DNA of 64,000 nucleotides from Phormidium tenue FACHB-1050 (lineage in GTDB: Bacteria; Cyanobacteriota; Cyanobacteriia; Pseudanabaenales; Pseudanabaenaceae). The DNA lies in assembly GCF_014696925.1 (NCBI RefSeq), contig NZ_JACJQY010000022.1, positions 1 to 64,000 of the forward strand. The letters are read 5' to 3'. A model generated the notes under the pieces. It did no database searches. It saw only the letters and a list, made by a program, of their open reading frames with translations, and had not been told where the DNA came from. A program made the position numbers and the translations under genes. Of the stretch, positions 16,594-25,556 are shown in pieces. Every line of letters begins with the position of its first letter. The first letter of the stretch is position 1.

Positions 16594-18100
16594 CTGTTAA
16601 GGTTTTAGCATCGATTGGTTGAGAAACTTTACCGCCGCAAAATACGAGAATGCGATCGCTATATTGCAAAATCTCATCTAGATCAGAAGAGATAAACAAA
16701 ATACTCATGCCTTGTTCGCAGCGTTCCATCATCTGTTTCCAAATCCAGAGAGTCGATTCGATATCTAGCCCTCTAGTCGGTTGTTCCATTAATAGTAAAC
16801 TCAATTGATCTGGCAAGAGTGAGATTTGGGTGCGTTGTTGATTACCTCCCGATAATTTCTCCACTCGAGTCGATGGTTTACCGCGAATATTAAAAGTCTC
16901 AATTGCCTGATGTGTATATTTGCGAGTATCACTCCAATTAATCAAAAATCCAGCATTAGATTTTGGATTGGATTCTAGATTGAATTTCGCATTAGATTGG
17001 CGCAACATAAAATGCTCATGGATCGATAGACCCCGAATCAAACCATCTTGCAAGCGATCGGCTGGCAAATAGGCAATTCCTGCCTTGAAAAAATTACGAT
17101 AGGCACGATTGGACATATCCAGATCATTGAGGCAAATCTTGCCAGATTTTGGCTTCAACAAGCCTGCACAAGCAAGCAGCAACAACTGCTGTCCATTGCC
17201 TTCTAACCCTGCTAATCCAATAATCTCACCAGACTGCACAGTTAATTTGTCAATATGCAAACTCAAGCGATCGCTATCAATTTGTAGATCCTGAATTACT
17301 AAAGCAGAGGCTGTCTGCTCTATGCTCGTTGCATGTTTAGCAGGTATGGCAAGATCATGTCCAAACATCATTTCCACTAAAGAAGCAGCTAACTCGGCAG
17401 AATCGCGTCCCTTCACTTCCGCTTCCCCAATCACCGAACCTTGACGCATTACCATCAGGCGATCGCACAGTTCTTCCACATCTTCTAATTTATGCGACAC
17501 AAAAATAATTGATTTCCCCTCGGATGCCAATTGTTTGACCGCTGTAAATAGAGCCTTTTTTTGGGAAGCAGAAATACCCGTAGTTGGTTCGTCTAAAATT
17601 AATGTCTTGACACCAAGGGACAAAAGCCGCAATATCTCTAGCTGTTGGCGCTCTCCTACAGTGAGATTCGATAGGCGATCGCTAGGGTGCAAATCAAAGC
17701 CAAAAGCGGCGCATAGCTGTCGAAGTTCTTTAATCAGATCATGACGATTATTCGAGTTAACCCTCTTTCTCCCGATCTTTTTGCTTAAGGTACTTCTCCC
17801 AGCCATGAAATTATCTAAAACAGATAGCGAAGGAAAATCTAAGGGATCTTGATGTAACATCCCAATCCCAGCACAGATGGCATCAGCAGGAGTTTTAATG
17901 TCAACTTCAATTCCATCCAACAAAATCTTGCCAGAATCTTTAGTTATAAATCCACTCAGAACTTTAGACAAAGTACTTTTCCCAGCCCCATTTTCGCCCA
18001 AGATTCCATAGACACTTCCCGCCTCAACGGTCATTGAGATATCTTGATTCGCCTTGACATTGCCAAAGGATTTATAAATATGGTTGAGTTCAACTTTCAT
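16553..18100 (-). CDS. BMP-type ABC importer, duplicated ATPase (NupO-like)
   Basis: A 515-residue protein with two ABC domains. The first has Walker A GENGAGKSTLSK (about residues 34-45), signature LTVGERQQLEIL and Walker B LILDEPTTGIS. The second has a degenerate Walker A (GLEGNGQQ) and signature LSGGNQQRTQISL with LLLMEQPTRGLDI. This asymmetry, with the second site altered, is normal for the RbsA/NupO type. It powers uptake by the two permeases encoded next. Confidence 0.9.
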   Translation of the reverse strand: MKVELNHIYKSFGNVKANQDISMTVEAGSVYGILGENGAGKSTLSKVLSGFITKDSGKILLDGIEVDIKTPADAICAGIGMLHQDPLDFPSLSVLDNFMAGRSTLSKKIGRKRVNSNNRHDLIKELRQLCAAFGFDLHPSDRLSNLTVGERQQLEILRLLSLGVKTLILDEPTTGISASQKKALFTAVKQLASEGKSIIFVSHKLEDVEELCDRLMVMRQGSVIGEAEVKGRDSAELAASLVEMMFGHDLAIPAKHATSIEQTASALVIQDLQIDSDRLSLHIDKLTVQSGEIIGLAGLEGNGQQLLLLACAGLLKPKSGKICLNDLDMSNRAYRNFFKAGIAYLPADRLQDGLIRGLSIHEHFMLRQSNAKFNLESNPKSNAGFLINWSDTRKYTHQAIETFNIRGKPSTRVEKLSGGNQQRTQISLLPDQLSLLLMEQPTRGLDIESTLWIWKQMMERCEQGMSILFISSDLDEILQYSDRILVFCGGKVSQPIDAKTLTVDKLGQAIGGKFD

Positions 18101-18111
18101 TTTTGTCCCAT

Positions 18112-18146
18112 TATGCCAAGGTCTTGCTTAGCAAGACCTTGGCATA
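18112..18146. repeat. Hairpin between BMP and ATPase genes
   Basis: Perfect 16-nt arms (TATGCCAAGGTCTTGC and complement) with a TTA loop. It lies between the binding-protein gene and the ATPase gene, where a stem often protects the highly expressed upstream message. Confidence 0.7.
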
Positions 18147-18151
18147 CTTAT

Positions 18152-19426
18152 TTATTTACTTGCGCCTTCAATACCTTGCAATAAGCTGGTAAAGTACCAA
18201 ATCTGCTGAGGAGTTGCTGTCTCGCCTTCCTTAAGAAAAGGAGTGCCATCCTGATAGTTCAGAGGTCCTTTAAAAAGACTGATCTTGCCATCGCCTAAAC
18301 CATTAATAAATTCTGTCAAGAACTTATCACTTTCGGGAGTCAAAGCTTTACCCTTCTCAAATCCCACTGCGGAAGTATCAGGATTATTTAAATCCTTCCA
18401 ATTAGGTGGAGCCGAGATAAATTCTCCTGTAAACTTACCTTCCTTAGCCTTTTTAGTTTGCTCAAGATACGCAGGCCCCCAGTTGTAATAGGGAACGCCA
18501 ATACAAATGTCAGGAGCAACATTGCAACCAGTTTTGAGTCCATAGTGCAGATATTTGACTTTCTTGCCAGCTTCAGCCGCTTTCTTGCCTTGGACTGCGA
18601 CTTCAGGTGTATCGATGCCACTCATCACCACATCAAAGCCACTGTTGTAAAAGTCATCGGAGACTTTAGTAGGATCAAGGGTCTGTCCAGGAATATTGAA
18701 CCAGAATCCAATCCAGACTACCTTAAACTTTAAATCTTCAGGATTCTTTTTGCGGTAGGTTTGCCAACAATACTTAGCTCCCAAATAAGTTGCTGAAACG
18801 AGTCTGCGGGTTTCATCATTGATTAGTGGTCCTACAAAACCAATTTTGCCCGTTTCCGAATTGAGAGCCGCCGCACATCCTGAAATCATGCGCCCATACT
18901 CCATTTCAGGCATGACGTTGGTAATATTTGGCTGGTTTTTGAAGTTCTTACCTTCCTTCCATGCATAGTCACCAGTGGCATGAATGATTGAGACATTAGG
19001 ATGCTTCTTGGCGGTTTCTAAAGCATCATCCTTAAAGTCATCGGAATTGAAGAAGATTAATTTCGCACCCTTGGCAATGAGATCGTCAGCTACCTGTGAA
19101 GCTTTGACATTAGGGCGATCGCCTGGGTTGACTTTATCTACATAGTCAAACTGAATACCTGACTGCTTCTCCATTACATATTTTGAGGCTTCGTAATGAC
19201 CTTGGTTCCAACCAGAATCATTTTTGGGCCCAACTAAAATCATTGCGGCTTTAAATTCTTTTGCATCTGGAGAAGCTGTGGTTGCAGCTGTAGTTGATGC
19301 TGGAGTGGTTGAGACTGGAGGTGTGGGAGTGCTATTACATGCTCCAGTAAGTATTGCTCCCAATGCTGCGACCCATAGATGCTTGCCAGAGACTATAGAA
19401 GAAACTCTATTAGTGATTATTCCCAT
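18152..19426 (-). CDS. BMP-family ABC transporter substrate-binding lipoprotein
   Basis: A 424-residue periplasmic binding protein of the basic membrane protein (BmpA/Med, PF02608) family. The N-terminus has a signal peptide and the lipobox-like LTGAC (Cys about 30), then a Thr/Ala/Pro linker and the binding domain: FKAAMILVGPKNDSGWNQGHYEASKYV, IGFVGPLINDETRRLVSATYLG and VMSGIDTPEVAVQGKKAAEAG. Family members bind purine nucleosides, or in some cases other small molecules; the ligand cannot be read from sequence. It is first in the operon with the ATPase and permeases. Confidence 0.9.
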   Translation of the reverse strand: MGIITNRVSSIVSGKHLWVAALGAILTGACNSTPTPPVSTTPASTTAATTASPDAKEFKAAMILVGPKNDSGWNQGHYEASKYVMEKQSGIQFDYVDKVNPGDRPNVKASQVADDLIAKGAKLIFFNSDDFKDDALETAKKHPNVSIIHATGDYAWKEGKNFKNQPNITNVMPEMEYGRMISGCAAALNSETGKIGFVGPLINDETRRLVSATYLGAKYCWQTYRKKNPEDLKFKVVWIGFWFNIPGQTLDPTKVSDDFYNSGFDVVMSGIDTPEVAVQGKKAAEAGKKVKYLHYGLKTGCNVAPDICIGVPYYNWGPAYLEQTKKAKEGKFTGEFISAPPNWKDLNNPDTSAVGFEKGKALTPESDKFLTEFINGLGDGKISLFKGPLNYQDGTPFLKEGETATPQQIWYFTSLLQGIEGASK

Positions 19427-19534
19427 GAATTAATGCAGTTATATTTAGATATTTTATGGCTTTTTACTACTGTATTTAAGGCGATCGCCTATTTGACAAA
19501 GGTATTACAAATTACAGTTTCTCGCGAACCACAC

Positions 19535-19595
19535 AGGCTTTTTGAAAGTGTTGCAAATCAGCACTTTCAAAAAGCCTATGGTTTGGGTTGAGGCG
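19535..19595. repeat. C-family repeat, degenerate copy
   Basis: The palindrome GGCTTTTTGAAAGTG...CACTTTCAAAAAGCC matches the inner stem of C copies 1-3. The outer ends have decayed. Confidence 0.65.
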
Positions 19596-19669
19596 AAAAG
19601 CTCAGTAGGATCGCTATAGCGATGCAGCGTAAATAATAAAATAGGCTAATCGTTTTTCTTCGCTAGGTT

Positions 19670-20344
19670 ATGTATCTTCCCATTCTTTATTCTTTCAGGC
19701 GTTGTCCCTATGCAATTCGGGCAAGAATGGCTCTTGCCTATGCAGGTGTCAGATATGAACTGAGAGAAGTCTCCTTAAAGAATAAACCTAGAGAAATGCT
19801 CGATATTTCGCCTAAGGGAACAACGCCTGTAATGCAAGTCTTTACCGAAAAAGATTTTAGGGTTTTAGAAGAAAGTCTCGATATTATGCATTGGGCGTTG
19901 CAACAGAATGATCCTCTCAATTGGCAAGACTTACCCGAACATTCTGTAGCGATCGCGCAACAGCTTATCCATACCAATGACCATGAATTTAAACGCGCCC
20001 TCGATCGCTATAAATACCCAAACCGATTTCCTGAGAGATCGCAGGAAGACTATCGACAACAAGCGGAAGAGTTTCTCAAAGTTTTAGAACTTCAACTGCA
20101 AAAGCGATCGCCATCTGATACAACTCATAATTTTTTGATTAGCGATCGGCAAACCCTTGCTGATATTGCAATTTTTCCTTTTGTGAGACAGCTTGCCTAT
20201 GTAGATATAGATTGGTTTCTCTCAAGTTCTTATCTGCATTTGCAGCAATGGCTGAAATGGCATGAAACTAGTGAGCTATTTGAATTGGTGATGCAGAAGT
20301 TTCCTGTGTGGACACCAGAACAAGCAGCGATCGTGATTACTTGA
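19670..20344 (+). CDS. Glutathione S-transferase family protein
   Basis: A 224-residue cytoplasmic protein. The N-terminal thioredoxin-like domain has LYSFRRCPYAIRARMALAYAGV (Cys13 in a CPYA motif as in omega/beta-like GSTs), the cis-Pro region KGTTPVMQVF and ESLDIMHWAL. The C-terminal helical domain (about 85-224) has LADIAIFPFVRQLAYVDIDWF. It could conjugate or reduce glutathione-linked substrates; the specific substrate is unknown. Confidence 0.88.
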   Translation: MYLPILYSFRRCPYAIRARMALAYAGVRYELREVSLKNKPREMLDISPKGTTPVMQVFTEKDFRVLEESLDIMHWALQQNDPLNWQDLPEHSVAIAQQLIHTNDHEFKRALDRYKYPNRFPERSQEDYRQQAEEFLKVLELQLQKRSPSDTTHNFLISDRQTLADIAIFPFVRQLAYVDIDWFLSSSYLHLQQWLKWHETSELFELVMQKFPVWTPEQAAIVIT

Positions 20345-20347
20345 AAG

Positions 20348-20439
20348 TACCTGTGCAGAACAAATTACCAAAACCCGTAAGGTTGCGCCCCGCAGGGGCG
20401 CAACCTTACGGGTTTTGGTTTGAGCGCAAAGCGCTGTAA
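20348..20439. repeat. C-family repeat, copy 4
   Basis: The inner perfect palindrome has arms AAAACCCGTAAGGTTGCGCCCC and complement around a GCA centre (20370s-20417). The right end GAGCGCAAAGCGCTGTA matches other C copies. It lies between the GST gene and purH. Confidence 0.8.
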
Positions 20440-20516
20440 CATGCGATAAAATGGCACAGGAAGTTTACAAGGCAAAGCTTTGCCAAACTCCCATCATGAA
20501 TATGGAGCTAAATAGT

Positions 20517-22076
20517 ATGAAACCCCTTGCCCTTTTGAGTGTTTCTGACAAAACAGGACTACTCGACCTTGCTCGCGAACTATCGACCACCTATAATTTT
20601 CAACTGATTAGTAGTGGTGGAACTGCCAAGGCACTCAAGGCGGCTGAGCTTGAAGTTACTAAGGTTTCTGACTATACAGGCGCACCTGAGATTTTAGGTG
20701 GACGAGTGAAAACCTTGCATCCACGGATTCATGGTGGCATTCTAGCCAGACTCGATCTACCAGAACATCAGCAAGACTTAGCTGATAACGAAATTCAACC
20801 AATTCGGATTGTGGTGGTTAACCTCTATCCATTTACCGAAACGATCGCTAAGCCGAATGTCACCCTTGAAGATGCGATCGAGAATATTGATATTGGGGGA
20901 CCAACGCTGATTCGCGCCTCAGCAAAGAATTATAATCACGTTGCGGTATTGTCTAGCCCTAGCCAATATGCAGAGTTTCTAGCGGAGTTAAAAGCCAACA
21001 ACGGCGAAACTACCCTAGAGTTTCGCAAGAAACTGGCGATCGCTGCTTTTCAACATACACAGTCCTACGACAAAGCGATCGCTGAGTATTTAGAAAATGG
21101 ACAGAAAGTAGAACAAGAGCCAATCAACAAGCTCGCTTCTTCCTATACTTTGCTCTGCAATAATCCTAAGCCCCTACGTTATGGCGAAAATCCCCATCAA
21201 CCTGCTACATGGTATCAAGTAGGTGCAACACCCAAAGGCTGGTCAGCCGCCCAACAACTGCAAGGCAAAGAACTCAGTTTTAATAACTTACTTGATCTCG
21301 AATCAGCCCGCAGTATCATTGCCGAATTTAGCGACGATCTGCCCTGTGCAGTGATCATTAAGCATAACAACCCCTGTGGAGTAGCGATCGCCTCCACCAT
21401 TGCGGAAGCTTATCAAAAAGCCTTTGAAGCAGATGCTACTTCTGCATTTGGTGGTATCGTCGCTCTCAATCGTCCGATTGATGAAGAAACTGCCAATCTT
21501 TTGAACAAGACATTTTTAGAATGTGTAGTTGCTCCCGCCTGTGTTCCAAGTGTCGCCGCGATTCTGGGTAAAAAACAAAATTTGCGAGTTTTGGTTCTAT
21601 CTGATCTGAAGCATGGTTCCCATGAAACCGTGAAGACGATCGCTGGGGGAATGTTAGTCCAGAAATCCGACGATGAAGCGGTCAATCCTGATACATGGAA
21701 AGTGGTTACCCAAAAGCAGCCAACTCCTGAGCAGTTGCAGGAACTAATTTTTGCTTGGAAAGTTAGTCGTCATGTCAAATCCAATGCGATCGCCATTACT
21801 AAAGACTGCACTACCATCGGCATTGGTGCTGGTCAAACCAACCGCATCGGCTCAGCCAAAATTGCCCTAGAGCAAGCAGGAGACAAAGCGCAGGGAGCAT
21901 TCCTCGCGAGTGACGGCTTCTTCCCATTTGATGACTCTGTACGTACTGCTGCGGCAACAGGAATTGTGGCGATCGTCCAACCTGGGGGAAGTATGCGCGA
22001 TGCCGATTCGATCAAGGCGGCTGATGAGCTTGGGTTAATTATGGTATTTACAGGGCTTCGTCATTTCTTACATTAG
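20517..22076 (+). CDS. purH: Bifunctional AICAR formyltransferase / IMP cyclohydrolase
   Basis: PurH catalyses the last two steps of IMP synthesis. I use the ATG at 20517 (519 residues, normal length) because MKPLALLSVSDKTGLLDLAREL aligns with the family N-terminus; upstream in-frame starts (20451, 20496) would add up to 22 unrelated residues. The N-terminal MGS-like cyclohydrolase domain has GGRVKTLHPRIHGGIL. The transformylase domain has the K-H motif (CAVIIKHNNPCGVA) and ends AADSIKAADELGLIMVFTGLRHF... with FFPFDDSVRTAAATG before it. Confidence 0.96.
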   Translation: MKPLALLSVSDKTGLLDLARELSTTYNFQLISSGGTAKALKAAELEVTKVSDYTGAPEILGGRVKTLHPRIHGGILARLDLPEHQQDLADNEIQPIRIVVVNLYPFTETIAKPNVTLEDAIENIDIGGPTLIRASAKNYNHVAVLSSPSQYAEFLAELKANNGETTLEFRKKLAIAAFQHTQSYDKAIAEYLENGQKVEQEPINKLASSYTLLCNNPKPLRYGENPHQPATWYQVGATPKGWSAAQQLQGKELSFNNLLDLESARSIIAEFSDDLPCAVIIKHNNPCGVAIASTIAEAYQKAFEADATSAFGGIVALNRPIDEETANLLNKTFLECVVAPACVPSVAAILGKKQNLRVLVLSDLKHGSHETVKTIAGGMLVQKSDDEAVNPDTWKVVTQKQPTPEQLQELIFAWKVSRHVKSNAIAITKDCTTIGIGAGQTNRIGSAKIALEQAGDKAQGAFLASDGFFPFDDSVRTAAATGIVAIVQPGGSMRDADSIKAADELGLIMVFTGLRHFLH

Positions 22077-22218
22077 AGTTTGCGCTCTGTAGGCTGGACA
22101 AGCACCACTAATGTCAAAGAGGCGATCGCAAAGTACTAATGTGAAACAGTCGAGCATGGCTTATAGACTTGTGGATCTTTTTAAGTCATAACATCATTTC
22201 CACAAAAAACATTGCAAA

Positions 22219-22677
22219 ATGAAATTTTCCATAACTTCTCAAACTTGTACACCTTCAAACTTTCCGATTGACCAGTTACCCGCATTAAGTACGGAAGACT
22301 GCCAAAATCTCAAAGACCATGGCATCACAACTACTCGCGTTTTGCTGCAAAAGGCAGGTCGTAACAAGGCCCAAAAGGAAGAATTAGCGATCGCTCTTGG
22401 TGTGAGATTTCAGCTATTAACAAAATGGATGGCTTTCGCAGATTTGGCACGTATCCCTGCGGTGGGTTGTCAACATTGCGGGGCGATCGTGCATAGTGGC
22501 ATCGTTTCGGTAGAACAACTTGCCCAGACTCCTCTCGATAAACTCCACAAACAAATCATGCGTTTACAGGTACAAAATTTTAACCGTGCTGATTTATGTC
22601 CTGATATTGGGGAGATGTCAATTTGGATCAAGCAAGCTCAACAACTTATGGCTAAGAAAATTAGGACTGCGAACTAG
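22219..22677 (+). CDS. DUF4332 domain protein
   Basis: A 152-residue protein common in cyanobacteria and plastid-bearing algae. It consists of two helix-hairpin-helix-like modules: LPALSTEDCQNLKDHGITTTRVLLQKAG and LARIPAVGCQHCGAIVHSGIVSVEQLAQT. The HhH repeats suggest a nucleic-acid or protein interaction, but no function is established. The gene is alone between repeat-rich gaps. Confidence 0.85.
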   Translation: MKFSITSQTCTPSNFPIDQLPALSTEDCQNLKDHGITTTRVLLQKAGRNKAQKEELAIALGVRFQLLTKWMAFADLARIPAVGCQHCGAIVHSGIVSVEQLAQTPLDKLHKQIMRLQVQNFNRADLCPDIGEMSIWIKQAQQLMAKKIRTAN

Positions 22678-22711
22678 ATAAAGTTTTAGTCACTTGCATT
22701 AAGACCAATGC

Positions 22712-22764
22712 AACCCCAAAAAGCGAGTGGCGGCGCGAAGCGCCGCCACTCGCTTTTTGGGGTT
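22712..22764. repeat. Single palindrome with 25-nt perfect arms
   Basis: Arms at 22712-22736 and 22740-22764 with a GAA loop and core GGCGGCGC-GAA-GCGCCGCC. It is the reverse-complement orientation of the common TTC core. Confidence 0.88.
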
Positions 22765-22773
22765 TATGTTCTA

Positions 22774-22876
22774 ATACCAAAACACAAAATGGCTACGCCA
22801 TTTTGTGTTTTTAAAACCCTTACTGGGTTTGGTTTTCGATTCACAAAAGTGTTGCCACACTTTCGTGAATTGGTAT
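22774..22876. repeat. D-family composite repeat, complete copy
   Basis: About 103 bp with ends ATACCAAAACAC and GTGAATTGGTAT. It contains three hairpins: ACCAAAACACAAAATGG with its inverse, AAACCC-TTACT-GGGTTT, and ATTCACAAAAGTGT with its inverse. Other complete copies: 27936-28043 and 56344-56446. Split copy: 42043-42260. Halves: 27777-27843, 39968-40010 and 48229-48290. Confidence 0.85.
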
Positions 22877-22929
22877 AACAAGACTGACGATCTAGATATA
22901 TAGACGGCGTGAACCGCCGCTTATATATC

Positions 22930-23045
22930 TATAGCTATAGCCACCTGTATCAGGACAAATCAAAACCCAAATAGTGGGAGGCGGCGCGAAGCGCCGCCTC
23001 CCACTATTTGGGTTTTATGTCCTAACAAGAATGGCGACAGCTATA
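22930..23045. repeat. B-family repeat, copy 2 (inverted)
   Basis: Reverse-complement orientation of copy 1, with ends TATAGCTATAGCCACC and GGCGACAGCTATA. The central arms are GGGAGGCGGCGC-GAA-GCGCCGCCTCCC, where copy 1 has a diverged but still paired version. It ends three bases before the stop codon of the phosphoribosyltransferase gene. Confidence 0.85.
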
Positions 23046-23047
23046 GA

Positions 23048-23548
23048 TCAAGTTTGTAGGTCACTTGGACTTAGCTTTTCGTATTTCTCAAAGGGTTGGT
23101 GAATCCAAGGATTGTCGTCTAAGAAGTCCACATAATAGTCAGGCGGTGCTACTGAGCAAGCCTTAAACCATAAAACCGCCGATCGCACTTCCGTGATCGC
23201 AAACTCTTCATGCTGCTGGAGCCATTCGAGAATCCGCATTAGGGTTACACCTGAATCCACCAAATCATCAACGAGCAAGATCCTTTTGCCAAGCGTCGCC
23301 GTAGTCATGGTGATATTGCTAGCAATCGTTAATTTTCCTCTTTCCTGAAAATCTTTGCCACCATAGGAAGAGGTCGAGAGAATCGCCAGAGGCTTGTTAT
23401 AAATCCGCGAAAGCATGTCACCAATGCGTAATCCCCCCCTTGCAAGACAGAGAATTTGATCGAATTCCCATTGAGATTGATAGATTTGAACTGCCAATTT
23501 CTCGATATTGGCGTGATATTCTTCCCATGAAACGTAAAGGTCTGACAT
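23048..23548 (-). CDS. Phosphoribosyltransferase (purine PRT-like)
   Basis: A 166-residue type I phosphoribosyltransferase. The PRPP-binding motif is ILLVDDLVDSGVTLMRIL (about residues 90-107), and FDQILCLARGGLRIGDML (about 30-48) is the loop that normally precedes the active site. The overall pattern resembles bacterial xanthine/hypoxanthine-guanine PRTs (Gpt/HisD-like cyanobacterial group). The base specificity cannot be told. It would act in purine salvage in the cytoplasm. Confidence 0.85.
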   Translation of the reverse strand: MSDLYVSWEEYHANIEKLAVQIYQSQWEFDQILCLARGGLRIGDMLSRIYNKPLAILSTSSYGGKDFQERGKLTIASNITMTTATLGKRILLVDDLVDSGVTLMRILEWLQQHEEFAITEVRSAVLWFKACSVAPPDYYVDFLDDNPWIHQPFEKYEKLSPSDLQT

Positions 23549-23719
23549 AGTGGGGGATTTAGGTGATAATCCAAAAATTGGGTAAAGTTGTTTAGGGTCG
23601 CACCTAATTTTTAGGTGTTAGATAAGCTCTTATAGTATCAATTAGTACATCTAATTGGACTTGTCGAAAAGTAAGCATTAGACTGGAGGTAGTTGAAAAT
23701 CAGATAGAGAGACAAGATC

Positions 23720-25468
23720 GTGGTAGCAGCTATTGAGATTCCTTCTATTGTAAGTGTTGCTGAAAAGTCGATTGAACGCCGACTCACCATCCAAGTTGCT
23801 GAAATTGCGGCAGACACGACCACTATTCGATCGCTTGATTGGGATCGCGATCGCTTTGATATCGAGTTTGGTTTGCAAAATGGTACGACCTATAACTCCT
23901 ATATCATTCGTGGCGAAAAACTAGCTCTAGTTGATACATCCCACGCCAAGTTTCGTGAGCTATATCTCAATACTCTCAAAGAGCAAGTCGATCCTGCTCA
24001 AATTGATTATTTAGTAATTAGTCATACCGAGCCAGACCATAGTGGCTTGGTTAAAGAAATATTAGAATTAGCCCCCAATGTCACGGTGGTGGCGACCAAG
24101 GTAGCTTTGCAATTTCTTGGTGAGTTAATTAATCAGCCATTTAAGCAGCAAGTAGTTAAAAATGGCGATCAAGTTGATTTAGGGAATGGTCACATTTTGC
24201 AGTTTGTGAATGCGCCGAATTTGCACTGGCCAGACACGATGATGACCTTTGATTTGGGGACATCGATTTTGTATACCTGCGATATTTTTGGAATGCACTA
24301 TTGCAGTGATGCGATTTACGATGAAAATTTAAAAAGAATTGCACCCGATTATCGCTTTTATTACGAATGTTTGATGGCTCCTAATGCGCGATCGGTCATT
24401 TCGGCAATGAAGCGGATGAATGACTTGCCACAGGCGGAAATCGTGGCAAATGGACATGGTCCCTTACTGCGCTATAACGTCAAAGAACTAACGGAAAACT
24501 ACCGCCAATGGAGCCAAGCGCAAACTAAAGGCGAAACTAATGTTGTGGTTTGCTATGTGTCCGACTATGGCTATTGCGATCGTCTCTCCCAAGCGATCGC
24601 ACGCGGGATCGCGAAAACTGGTGTAGCTGTAGAAATGGCAGATCTTAAAGCGATCGATTTACAGGAATTACGCGAACTTGTCGCCCATGCATCAGGTTTA
24701 GTCGTCTGCACACCACCAGCATCGAATACCCATGTAGAAACAGCGATCGGTGCAATCCTTGCCGCAGCTAGCGAAAAGCAAGTAATTGGGCTATACGAAC
24801 CGCACGGCGATCAAGATTCATCGATTGATTTGTTAAATAATAGGTTTAAAGATTTGGGTGTAGTCACCGCTTTCCCTGCCATCAAGGTACGCGAAAATCC
24901 TAGCGAAGCTACCTATCAAACCTGTGATGAAGCAGGTACTGACTTGGGACAATTACTAACTCGCAAGCAAAATATCAAACAACTCAAGGCGATCGATGCA
25001 GATCTTGATAAAGCTTTGGGACGTTTAGCAGGTGGTTTGTATATTATCTCGGCAGCCAAAGGCGGCGCACGCAGCGCCATGTTAGCTTCTTGGGTTGCCC
25101 AAGCTAGTTTTAAACCTTTGGGCTTTACAGTTGCCGTGGCAAAGGATCGGGCGATTGAGTCGTTTATGCAAGTAGGCGATCGCTTTGTTTTGAACGTGCT
25201 TGAAGATGGCAATTATTCCAAGTTGATGCAGCATTTCCTCAAGCGATTTGCACCAGGGGCTGATCGCTTTGAAGGTGTCAAAACTCAGTTATCAAGCTTT
25301 GGCGCACCAATTCTTACTGATGCTCTTGCCTTTATCGAGTGTGAAGTAATGAGTCGGATGGAATGTAGCGACCACTGGATTATCTATGCGATCGCTGAGG
25401 AAGGTCGAGTGTCGAAACCTGAATCTCTCACCGCCGCTCACCACCGCAAAGTTGGTAATCATTACTAA
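23720..25468 (+). CDS. Three-domain flavodiiron protein (Flv, Flv3/Flv4-type ligands)
   Basis: A 582-residue cyanobacterial flavodiiron protein that reduces O2 to water using electrons from the photosynthetic chain. It has a metallo-beta-lactamase-like diiron domain (about 35-270), a flavodoxin domain (about 275-420) and a C-terminal flavin-reductase domain (about 430-582). All canonical diiron ligands are present: His102, Glu104, Asp106, His107 (SHTEPDHSG), His169, Asp188 and His246. This set marks Flv3- or Flv4-type rather than Flv1/Flv2-type subunits, which have altered ligands. The N-terminal IRSLDWDRDRFDIEFGL fits Flv3 best. No partner flv gene is adjacent. The start is GTG. Confidence 0.93.
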   Translation: MVAAIEIPSIVSVAEKSIERRLTIQVAEIAADTTTIRSLDWDRDRFDIEFGLQNGTTYNSYIIRGEKLALVDTSHAKFRELYLNTLKEQVDPAQIDYLVISHTEPDHSGLVKEILELAPNVTVVATKVALQFLGELINQPFKQQVVKNGDQVDLGNGHILQFVNAPNLHWPDTMMTFDLGTSILYTCDIFGMHYCSDAIYDENLKRIAPDYRFYYECLMAPNARSVISAMKRMNDLPQAEIVANGHGPLLRYNVKELTENYRQWSQAQTKGETNVVVCYVSDYGYCDRLSQAIARGIAKTGVAVEMADLKAIDLQELRELVAHASGLVVCTPPASNTHVETAIGAILAAASEKQVIGLYEPHGDQDSSIDLLNNRFKDLGVVTAFPAIKVRENPSEATYQTCDEAGTDLGQLLTRKQNIKQLKAIDADLDKALGRLAGGLYIISAAKGGARSAMLASWVAQASFKPLGFTVAVAKDRAIESFMQVGDRFVLNVLEDGNYSKLMQHFLKRFAPGADRFEGVKTQLSSFGAPILTDALAFIECEVMSRMECSDHWIIYAIAEEGRVSKPESLTAAHHRKVGNHY

Positions 25469-25496
25469 AAAAGAGGGCGCTTCGCGCCCTCTTTTT
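25468..25496. terminator. Terminator-like hairpin after the flavodiiron gene
   Basis: Arms AAAAAGAGGGCGC and complement, TTC loop, followed by T-rich sequence, directly at the stop codon. It has the shared triloop core. Confidence 0.8.
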
Positions 25497-25528
25497 GCAA
25501 GGCGCTTTGCGCCCTTTGTTTCAATAGG

Positions 25529-25555
25529 AACTAAAGGCGCTTTGCGCCTTTAGTT
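25529..25555. repeat. Hairpin before the DUF29 gene end
   Basis: Arms AACTAAAGGCGC and complement with a TTT loop. A shorter related core (AAGGCGC-TTT-GCGCC) occurs at about 25499-25515, making three similar cores in a row between convergent genes. Confidence 0.75.
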
Positions 25556-25556
25556 T

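Larger units (their letters stand above)
22678..23047. other. Repeat-filled intergenic region
   Basis: This 370-base gap has no gene and is almost entirely repeats: a single palindrome (22712-22764), a complete D-family element (22774-22876), a short hairpin (22894-22930) and a complete B-family element (22930-23045). Confidence 0.8.

Noticed and set aside
17109-17294. Short open frames opposite the ABC importer genes
   Set aside because: They lack start signals and lie within well-supported genes on the other strand.
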